DNA of 64,000 bases from G963674835 sp963674835 (GTDB taxonomy: Bacteria > Planctomycetota > Planctomycetia > Pirellulales > Thermoguttaceae). The first letter of the stretch is position 1, and every line of letters begins with the position of its first letter. A model generated the notes under the pieces. That model had not been told where the DNA came from and did not search any database. It saw only the letters and a program-made list of their open reading frames with translations. Shown here piece by piece: positions 7,970 to 14,943 of the stretch. The stretch lies in NCBI GenBank assembly GCA_963674835.2, contig CAXXKC010000002.1:1302001-1366000 (forward strand), written 5' to 3'. The translations under genes and the position numbers were made by a program.

Positions 7970-8506
7970 ATGGAAATTAGAGAAGCAAAAGATACAGACG
8001 TAAGTGACGTACTATTTGTTGAGAAAGAGGCGTTTGGATACGACAAAGAGGCAAATCTTGTAAAGGATCTATTGAGTGACCCAAGTGCGCAGCCACTTTA
8101 TTCTATCCTTGCTTTTGAAAACAATAGAGCAATAGGGCATATTCTGTTCACATCAGCATGCTTGGAAGGCACACAGAACGGTGCATCCCTCTCGCTATTA
8201 GCTCCTTTAGCCGTGCTCCCTGATTATCAAAAACAAGGTGTAGGAGGTAAACTTATAGCGCATGGCTTAAAGCTCTTAACCGCCGCTGGTATTGATTTAG
8301 TCTTCGTGCTTGGCCATCCCGGCTATTATCCCCGTTATGGTTTCAAACCGGCTGGTGTGCAAGGATTTGAAGCTCCTTATTCAATCCCAGCCGAGCACGC
8401 TGATGCATGGATGGTGCAAGAACTACGTTCAGGAATTATAGGCAGTGTATCTGGAAAAGTTCGGTGCGCAAATATGTTGGATAAACCGGAACACTGGCGA
8501 GAATAG
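7970..8506 (+). CDS. cassette gene 3: GNAT-family N-acetyltransferase
   Basis: 178 residues, YhbS-like GCN5-related N-acetyltransferase that would transfer acetyl from acetyl-CoA to an amine or small molecule. The acetyl-CoA loop is 'VLPDYQKQGVGGKLIAHGL' (Q-x-x-G-x-G), and 'VLGHPGYYPRYGFKPAG' is a hallmark of the YhbS subgroup. The frame can be read from 7886, but GGAG at 7961-7964 fits the tandem ATGs at 7967/7970, with 7970 at the better spacing; the upstream codons lie in the attC. The gene is visibly more AT-rich than its neighbours, as expected for a transferred cassette. The substrate cannot be told from the sequence. Confidence 0.88.
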   Translation: MEIREAKDTDVSDVLFVEKEAFGYDKEANLVKDLLSDPSAQPLYSILAFENNRAIGHILFTSACLEGTQNGASLSLLAPLAVLPDYQKQGVGGKLIAHGLKLLTAAGIDLVFVLGHPGYYPRYGFKPAGVQGFEAPYSIPAEHADAWMVQELRSGIIGSVSGKVRCANMLDKPEHWRE

Positions 8507-8514
8507 CAGGAAAT

Positions 8515-8579
8515 CGCTAACAAATCACTGCACAAGGTTCTTACTCCGCTGCGCTACGCAGAATCCAGTGAGTTCATCG
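8515..8579 (+). other. degenerate attC site of cassette 3
   Basis: The left box CGCTAAC (8515-8521) is the exact complement of this cassette's leading TTAGCG (7943-7948). The arms TCACTG (8525-8530) and CAGTGA (8567-8572) pair perfectly, with a small inner hairpin (CTGCG/CGCAG). The right box is decayed (GTTCATCG), which would end the recombination-competent array here. Confidence 0.6.
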
Positions 8580-8841
8580 TTCCCCCCGCCATTGCCTACT
8601 TCGGTGGCGCACCCCATAGCAGATTCGATACTGTCCCATAAGGGGTTCGTCTTCCAGAAGATGCGAGCATCTCACCGCTGAAGCAACGGATTCGGCGTCC
8701 CGGCACTGTGAAATTGCCATCTCGTCAGTCAACGCACAGGAAAGCCATCAGGCTTATGGCTTCTGCGGCGAAGTCGGGCGCGCCATTGACCGCGTGATCG
8801 ATCGCTGCGCCTGTGATAGGACGGTCGGCTGCAACCGCTAT

Positions 8842-9621
8842 TCAGGCACCCGGCGCCGCCTCAGCACCCTGGGCGGGTGGACATCTGAATACGTAGATCG
8901 CCCAGCCCAAGGCGTCTCTACCCCAGTTCAAGTAAGCGGATTTCTCCTTGGCCACGCGCTCAAGCAATTCTGGAAGATCCGCGTCATCTCGGTCGGTGCG
9001 CGCGTAGTCGGCCACCGCATGCCACTGAAGCCCTTCGTATCGGTCCCAGTCGTCCTTGCTGCTCACCAGAGTGTGCACGAGGTCGAGCCCTCGCTGCTGG
9101 CCTGCCTCGACGTTTTCCAGGTGGCTTCCGAAGGCATCTCTTGTTAGCCCAATCGCCTGCAAGTACTCGTCCGACGGCTCCTGCAACCAGTACGGCTCCC
9201 CCACGATCACCCAGCCGTCGGGCTCGGCCATGCCGACCAGCGCGTCCAGTGTCTGCGCGTGCCCGCCGAAAACCCAGCTCGCCCCAATGCACGAAGCCAG
9301 AGCGAGGCTGTGTGACTCCTCGGGTTTGAAATCAGCGCCATCCATTTGGGTGAAGGTGACTGCTGCCTGTGGCACACGCGCTCTGAGCCTTCGTTCGGCG
9401 TCGGCGATGTAGAAAGGCGAGAGGTCCACGCCTATGCCGCGCACTCCGTATGCCTCCGCCAGACGTATCAGGAATTCGCCCTTCCCGCAGGCGATGTCAG
9501 CCACGCGTGCGCCGGTCGGGAGTTGCACCAGGTCTACCAAGCGGGCGAGCTTTTGCTCGCTCGTGGGATTGCACACCACGTGCCCAAGATGAGTGATGTC
9601 GTAGAACTTCCAGGTATCCAT
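8842..9621 (-). CDS. class I SAM-dependent methyltransferase
   Basis: 259 residues with the Rossmann-type methyltransferase fold. Motif I is 'VADIACGKGEFLIRLAE', the acidic residue binding the SAM ribose is in 'GIGVDLSPFYI', and motif II-like 'FTQMDGADF' follows. The C-terminal half ('EPYWLQEPSDEYLQAIGL', 'DWDRYEGLQWHAVADYA') resembles small-molecule methyltransferases of unknown substrate. It is on the strand opposite to the cassettes but sits inside the 53-bp inverted pair, with copy 2 only about 33 bases upstream of its start. That placement suggests it entered as a cassette or by recombination at this site. No attC is visible after its 3' end. Confidence 0.85.
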   Translation of the reverse strand: MDTWKFYDITHLGHVVCNPTSEQKLARLVDLVQLPTGARVADIACGKGEFLIRLAEAYGVRGIGVDLSPFYIADAERRLRARVPQAAVTFTQMDGADFKPEESHSLALASCIGASWVFGGHAQTLDALVGMAEPDGWVIVGEPYWLQEPSDEYLQAIGLTRDAFGSHLENVEAGQQRGLDLVHTLVSSKDDWDRYEGLQWHAVADYARTDRDDADLPELLERVAKEKSAYLNWGRDALGWAIYVFRCPPAQGAEAAPGA

Positions 9622-9653
9622 GAATCGATCAGTCCGCTGTCTTGTGTGTAGGG

Positions 9654-9706
9654 AGTTTCTGCCAATAACTCGTAGGCGTCAGATATGCGGCCTAACGCGC
9701 AGGCAG
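9654..9706 (-). repeat. 53-bp repeat copy 2, attI/attC-like site
   Basis: Inverted partner of 6424-6476. The core reads GCCTAAC on the plus strand (9690-9696). It lies directly upstream of the methyltransferase gene, in the same relation to it as copy 1 has to the cassette row. Confidence 0.6.
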
Positions 9707-9856
9707 ACACTTTTCGCAAGTCGCATTCTAGCAGGGAGCTGCTGTACTGCAACGCCTTCTCTGCGCGATAAGCAGTTCTGGGCGTGGCTCCGATTGACGA
9801 ACCGGCGATTCGATCGGAGTTGGGCAAGATACTACGCAGGCGCGTGGGCGAAATGC

Positions 9857-11038
9857 TCAACGCACGTCTCGGCTTTGCTGCTCGGGTGGCAGGCTGGGGC
9901 TGTCGGGGGCCGATCTGTCGAAATGTCCTACGGCGCCGAGAATCGTGTTTTCTCGCCCCTGGTCTCTCGTTCCGACGTAGATCATGTGCCATTTGTCTCC
10001 GATGACGACGGTCGTGGGTGTGCCCAACTCTTCGGCGTCGTAGGAGCCTGGCGGGCCGTTGGCCACGATCTTGCGGCACGGACGCGTGAGCCTCTTGCCG
10101 TCGTTTCCAAGATAGATTTCGTACAACTCGAGCACGCGGGCTCGGCCACCTGACGATCGATTGCCGATCGAGCCGATGGCCACGTACTCGCTGTTGCCCA
10201 GCGCGGTGATCGAGTCGGGGTCGATGCCGTGGCGTCGGACGATTCGGCCCGGATCGACGGCGTGTCCCTCGATGGCATCGAAGATCTGGAGTTTGTCCCA
10301 GTGGAGAATGTCGTTGGAACCCCACATCGCGCTGTGGAAGTCGTCGCCTCCGCCGTGCAGCGAATAGCCGATGTACTTGTAGTGCAGGCCCGGAAACGGG
10401 TTCAGTCGCCAACGGAAGTAGCCCGTGTGCCCGTTGCCGACTTCGAGCTTCGGATCGTAGTCGAGGATCACCGCGTCGCGTCTGCCGTGAATCCGGGCGA
10501 AATTCACGCCGTCGGCGGAAGTGGCCAGCAACGTCGACTGGCTATGACCCGCGCCGGCGTTGTGATACGTCATGTAGACCTTGCCGTCGATGACATTGGC
10601 CCAGGGCGTTTCGGTCTGTCGGCCTTGGATTCTGTCGCAGAATACAGGGTTGGCCGCCGGCTTCTCTTCGAGGTAGTCGAAATCTCCGTCCGCGACCGCT
10701 TGATCGTACGACTTCCAGTGGTTGGCGTCGGTGGGGTCGCCGGTACAGACGTAAAGCCAAATACCGCCTTTGCCGTGATCGTGATCGGTGGAGAAGTACA
10801 ACGCATACTCGTGTGGAAAACGCGGGACTCCGTTCATCGGCACCAAGGTCGGGAAGTAGGGACCTGGCTTAGACATGTCCGCGGGCGTCGCAAAGAGTCT
10901 GCCGCGCTTCTCGAAAGAGAAGTGGGTGCGAGGGCGGTCGGTGCTTTGGGTTTCGGACGACGCCTTGCGCTGCTGAGCCATGCAAACGACGAGAACAAGC
11001 GCAGCCATTAAGAGTGGACGAGTGGGGCTGCAAATCAT
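9857..11038 (-). CDS. secreted glycosidase-like (GH43/beta-propeller type) protein
   Basis: 393 residues. The frame is open further upstream, but ATG at 11038 has GGAG four bases before it and opens a signal peptide ('PLLMAALVLVVCMAQQ'), so it is chosen. The mature part shows repeated short strands with 'YALYFSTDHDHGKGGIWLY', 'TPWANVIDGKVYMTYHNAG' and 'WHMIYVGTRDQG', the look of five-bladed-propeller hydrolases of the GH43/GH32 clan area and related glycosidase-like proteins. A family number cannot be assigned safely. It probably acts outside the cytoplasm on glycans. The gene upstream on the same strand encodes a PEP-CTERM protein; the 228-base gap makes an operon uncertain. Confidence 0.7.
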   Translation of the reverse strand: MICSPTRPLLMAALVLVVCMAQQRKASSETQSTDRPRTHFSFEKRGRLFATPADMSKPGPYFPTLVPMNGVPRFPHEYALYFSTDHDHGKGGIWLYVCTGDPTDANHWKSYDQAVADGDFDYLEEKPAANPVFCDRIQGRQTETPWANVIDGKVYMTYHNAGAGHSQSTLLATSADGVNFARIHGRRDAVILDYDPKLEVGNGHTGYFRWRLNPFPGLHYKYIGYSLHGGGDDFHSAMWGSNDILHWDKLQIFDAIEGHAVDPGRIVRRHGIDPDSITALGNSEYVAIGSIGNRSSGGRARVLELYEIYLGNDGKRLTRPCRKIVANGPPGSYDAEELGTPTTVVIGDKWHMIYVGTRDQGRENTILGAVGHFDRSAPDSPSLPPEQQSRDVR

Positions 11039-11266
11039 CGAACTCCGACCGCTGTTTGCCATGGCTGTGGGCGCTCCCGACATGAATGAGGGTTCTGCGC
11101 CAGGATAACCAGCACCCATCGACGATTCAAGCACGGCTGGAAAGGCGAGCGCTGCTGCCAGTCGCAGTCGATGCCTCGCCGACGTGGCCGCTCCGTGCGG
11201 TGAGGAGTCGAGGAAGCAGCCAGTGCGCGGAGAGGGAGACGAGACTCTGCCAGCTTCTGGGCCGTG

Positions 11267-13006
11267 TCAAGCGGACTGTCTGCGGCGCCGACAGCAGACG
11301 AGGCCGAGGGCGCCTAGACCCAAGAGGGCGAGGCTCGATGGTTCGGGGACGGCCATGCCCTGCAAATCATACGAGAAGGAGGCGCCGATCGAACCGAGGG
11401 GCGCATTCTGATCCGTGACGATCGTCAGCGTGGCTGCGCGGGGGCCGAAGGGGTAATCGCCTTCGAAAAGCACGTCGAAGAGCACCGATTCGTCGGCCGC
11501 GAGGACCGTTCCGATGATCGACGATCCCAGCGAGAACAGGGCACTGTCGGGTCCGCTGAAGAGGACGTCCACGATGGTCAGGTCGGTCAGCGGGCCGAGA
11601 TCTCCGTCGGGCGTGAGGTTCGACAACGTGAGCGGGACGGCGCCGACGTCACCGCTGGGTACCGTGCCGAAATCGATCGTCGAGCCGACGGCGATCGACG
11701 AGGCGTACTCGGGGCCGACGCCGGTACCCGTGAATACGGCGCTCTGCGTGTTGGCCAGGTTTCGCCCGTTGTCGCTGCCGTTGTCGTAGTTCAGGATGAG
11801 GCTGCGCGAGTCGGCGGTGCGGTCGGTGGGTGCGTAACTGTACGAGATCACCTGCGAAGCGCCGTCCCCAAGGCTGATGCTGCCGGAAGCGGTGCCGCTG
11901 AACTCGCTTGAGCCGGACTGGAGGCCGAATGTGCCACGCAGGTTGCTGGCGACGCCGGCGCCGGAGAGGTTGCCGTCGCCGGCGTTCTGCACGGTGATGC
12001 TGACGGTGGCCGAGGTGCCGATGCGGACGTTGCCGGCGGCGGCGGCCGAGGCGTTGAGGGTTTCGACGGGGGCAACGCCGTTTCCCTGCAGGTTCGCCGA
12101 GACGTTGCCATCGTTGCTGGTGATGGAGATGATCGTATTGTCGTAACCACGCTCGGTGGGAGCGTAGGTATAGGTGCGGGTGGTCGACTGACTTGCGCCA
12201 AGCGAGTACGAAATGGTTCCACTGGTCGGGGTGATTTCGCTGTCCGAAGATGCTCCTATGGAGCCCGTGAGTATGCTTCCCGTGTCGCCTGTGTTGGCCA
12301 CCAAGACATTCGCCTGACGGCTGGTACCTACGAGCGTGTTGCCGAAACTTGCATAGGCGTAGTGCAGGTCGGCATCGGCATAGGTGATCACGAGGCGCCT
12401 GGTGCCCGAGCCGCTGTAGCCGAAGACCGATTCTTCCGTGTCGGCGACGCCGAGCGTATCGAGTGCGCCGCCGACGGCGAAATCGCTGCCGGCATGACTG
12501 CGAACGTTGCTATTGGCAGTGCTGCTCAGATCGATGGAGATCAGTTCTCCTCCCTGGGCAGCGCTAATGACGGTTTGGCCATAGACCGCTTGGCCGCTTC
12601 CGACACCGAGGTCGGTAAAGATGCTGGTCAGACCGCTGCCTCCGGCGACGAGCGTTGCCACGGATGTCGAGACGTAGGTGGCATTGAAGCGTTCGGTAAG
12701 GTTCGGGCTGGTGTACCCATTGTCTGGGTTGTAGAGATCCAGACGCACGTTGGTGATCGTGCGATTGGAGTTGCCCATCGAGGAAGGAATCGAAAAGACG
12801 AAGAAGCTGCGATTCTCGACGTTGTTGCTCTTATCGCCCGTCATGTAATTCGTGTTGCTCGGATCATGGTAGCCGGTGCTGCTGTACCAACCGGAGTCGC
12901 TGGCGTAGACGTAGGAGGTTCCGGCGTGGGCGACGTTGCCGGCACCGAGAAGAACGGCTAGCAGTGCTGTCGCCAGGAAAGGCTGGAGGAAAGTCCTGCG
13001 GTACAT
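11267..13006 (-). CDS. PEP-CTERM sorted exported protein
   Basis: 579 residues from ATG 13006, preceded by GGAAGGG. The N-terminal signal peptide 'MYRRTFLQPFLATALLAVLL' leads into an N-terminal domain (about residues 30-210), then repeated beta-sandwich modules of about 100 residues of the choice-of-anchor/Ash-like kind ('NAGDGNLSGAGV', 'PTDRTADSRSLILNY'). It ends in a textbook PEP-CTERM signal: 'VPEPSSLALLGLGALGLV' followed by 'CCRRRRQSA'. Such tails are recognised by exosortases, which cut and anchor or release the protein at the envelope. No exosortase gene is in the window. The function of the exposed part is unknown; surface or matrix roles are typical. Confidence 0.88.
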   Translation of the reverse strand: MYRRTFLQPFLATALLAVLLGAGNVAHAGTSYVYASDSGWYSSTGYHDPSNTNYMTGDKSNNVENRSFFVFSIPSSMGNSNRTITNVRLDLYNPDNGYTSPNLTERFNATYVSTSVATLVAGGSGLTSIFTDLGVGSGQAVYGQTVISAAQGGELISIDLSSTANSNVRSHAGSDFAVGGALDTLGVADTEESVFGYSGSGTRRLVITYADADLHYAYASFGNTLVGTSRQANVLVANTGDTGSILTGSIGASSDSEITPTSGTISYSLGASQSTTRTYTYAPTERGYDNTIISITSNDGNVSANLQGNGVAPVETLNASAAAAGNVRIGTSATVSITVQNAGDGNLSGAGVASNLRGTFGLQSGSSEFSGTASGSISLGDGASQVISYSYAPTDRTADSRSLILNYDNGSDNGRNLANTQSAVFTGTGVGPEYASSIAVGSTIDFGTVPSGDVGAVPLTLSNLTPDGDLGPLTDLTIVDVLFSGPDSALFSLGSSIIGTVLAADESVLFDVLFEGDYPFGPRAATLTIVTDQNAPLGSIGASFSYDLQGMAVPEPSSLALLGLGALGLVCCRRRRQSA

Positions 13007-13640
13007 GTGATTGCCCTTCCGTCGATTTGATCGACAACGAAAACGTCTGCAGACCCGACGACACACCTTGAAGCAACACAGCACTACCCCGATCGGCCGT
13101 CCATCTCAGCCACACTCTCATGACGGAGCATATGCATGTCCCCTGTGAGCGTAGCAAGCGGTTGGCTGGTATCGAGGTCTTGGTTGGGACACAGAAGTCC
13201 GAAAGTGTGCCAACCGTTTATGTTAGTCAAGATGCAACGGTGTTACAAATGTGTCAACCCTTTGGCAGGGATGTGCGGGGAGGTTTTTCTGAAACCACTC
13301 TACTGGCCTATTATCAACAAGTCCGATATGTCCATCTTCACCGGGTGATTCTGGGCTCCACTTGCAGATTTACACCATAGTGAGGGGGTCGGTGCGAGCG
13401 TTAGAACCTTCCTAATCCCCCAAATCCGTTGCAGGACAGGTTGGGCGGCGGTCGATCATTGAGACAGGCACCTTAGAAGAGGTTCGCGATGCAACGCAGG
13501 GCAGAGTTCGAGGGTCGGCAGACCATCGGGCCTGCTGCCAAGGAAGGATTGTCGCTGCGCCGCGGTCCGATCGAGTGGCGGGGATTGACTGCCAAACGTT
13601 CGCAGTGTGCCGGGTTCCATCACGGAGGATTGAAGTGACT
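13007..13640. other. divergent intergenic region between PEP-CTERM and TPR genes
   Basis: About 630 bases, partly AT-richer (about 13200-13370). It must contain the promoters of both flanking genes. Small palindromes are seen near the PEP-CTERM start (GTCGAT-TTG-ATCGAC at 13021-13035 and GTCTGCAGAC at 13045-13054). I see no gene. Confidence 0.5.
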
Positions 13641-14930
13641 ATGGCATCGCTCTGCCGTATTGCAGTCGTCGCTGGTGTGGCGGCTTGTTTGGGTTGCACG
13701 TCGGGGTTTGGCGCGTCGGACCACGACGCGTCGTGGTCGGGAAGCCCGAATGGACTTTCGACGTCCGCACAATCCCGATTGAGCACCGATTCGCGACCGG
13801 TGATCGATCGTATGGATCGCTCGACCATCAAAAAAGCGATTGCCTACGAGCGCGACGGCGAGAAGAGCATCGTGCAGCAGACGGCAGGATCGTCGATGAT
13901 GGGCTCGATCTCGTCCGGTTTCAAGAATGGGGTGGAGAAGGTGGGTGATTTCTTCACTCCGCCGACGGCGCCCAAGGAAGAGAACGATCCGACATCCTTG
14001 GCGACGAAGGCCAGCCCGGGGCCAGATCTGTACGTCGCCATGGCGCGTTTGAGCGAGCATCAAGGCAACTTGGAGAAAGCCAATCAGGAGTACCAGCAGG
14101 CACTGAAGCTGTCGCCGAATCACGTGGACGCGTTGGTGGGGCTGGGGCGACTGTGGGATCGTCAGGGTCGGATGGACGAGGCAGTCAAGTACTATCAGAA
14201 AGCGATCAAGGCCTATCCGAAGGAAGCGACCATCTACAACGACCTCGGATTGTGTTACGCACGGCAGCGGCAGTACAAGGAGTCCATCGCCGTATTGAAT
14301 CAGGCCGTGCAGTTGCAGCCGAAGTCGAAGCTCTATCGAAACAACCTGGCCACGGTGCTCGTGGAAAACGGGGATAACGACGGGGCTTTCGTGCAGCTGG
14401 TTGCGGCGCATGGCCAGGCGGGTGCGTGCTACAACCTGGGCATCCTGCTGTACAAGAAGGGGCAATACGATCTGGCGGCCAAACTGTTTGTGAAGGCGAA
14501 GGAGAAGGACCCGGCGATGGTCGAGGCTGTGCCCTGGCTGGAGCAGTCGCGGCGCGCGCTGGCGTCTCGTCCCGCGTTGGAGCCGGCGAGAAATGTTGCC
14601 ACCGCCAATCGGCCCGCGCAAGCTGCACCGAGCGCGCAGCTACCCATGAGGCCGGCGGCAACGGTTGCGGCGCCACCGGCCGCCGCCGCCCCGACTGTTC
14701 TCCAGGCTCGCCGGTCGACGCCGGCCAGCAGCGGAATTCGGCAGCTTCCGCCCGTGACAAGCAGCTCGACGCAGGCGGGCGCAGAGCGTGCCCCGATGCC
14801 GCCATCCCTGGAATCGGATGGGCCGTCGCTGGCTGGGCAAGGTGCGTCGACAAAGCCAACGAGAACGCCTCCGACGACAGCACCTTCGACGACGGCGCCG
14901 GTTGCACCCCTCCCGCCTATGCTGCGCTGA
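13641..14930 (+). CDS. TPR-repeat lipoprotein
   Basis: 429 residues. ATG 13641 is chosen because it opens a short lipoprotein-like signal ('MASLCRIAVVAGVAAC', lipobox V-A-A-C); the frame extends 22 codons further upstream without such a feature. Residues about 130-300 hold at least four tetratricopeptide repeats ('LYVAMARLSEHQGNLEKANQ', 'ALVGLGRLWDRQGRMDEAVK', 'IYNDLGLCYARQRQYKESI', 'CYNLGILLYKKGQYDLAA'), a scaffold for protein-protein contacts. The last 120 residues are low-complexity Pro/Ala/Thr. It converges with the pseudokinase gene, only 13 bases between the stops. Its role is probably in an envelope complex, but no partner is indicated. Confidence 0.85.
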   Translation: MASLCRIAVVAGVAACLGCTSGFGASDHDASWSGSPNGLSTSAQSRLSTDSRPVIDRMDRSTIKKAIAYERDGEKSIVQQTAGSSMMGSISSGFKNGVEKVGDFFTPPTAPKEENDPTSLATKASPGPDLYVAMARLSEHQGNLEKANQEYQQALKLSPNHVDALVGLGRLWDRQGRMDEAVKYYQKAIKAYPKEATIYNDLGLCYARQRQYKESIAVLNQAVQLQPKSKLYRNNLATVLVENGDNDGAFVQLVAAHGQAGACYNLGILLYKKGQYDLAAKLFVKAKEKDPAMVEAVPWLEQSRRALASRPALEPARNVATANRPAQAAPSAQLPMRPAATVAAPPAAAAPTVLQARRSTPASSGIRQLPPVTSSSTQAGAERAPMPPSLESDGPSLAGQGASTKPTRTPPTTAPSTTAPVAPLPPMLR

Positions 14931-14943
14931 GTGCCCAGACGCA

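Noticed and set aside
13261..13285. Sigma-54-like -24/-12 promoter (TGGCAGGGATGTGC)
   Set aside because: The spacing between GG and GC is one base short of the required 10, and it is over 350 bases from the next start codon.
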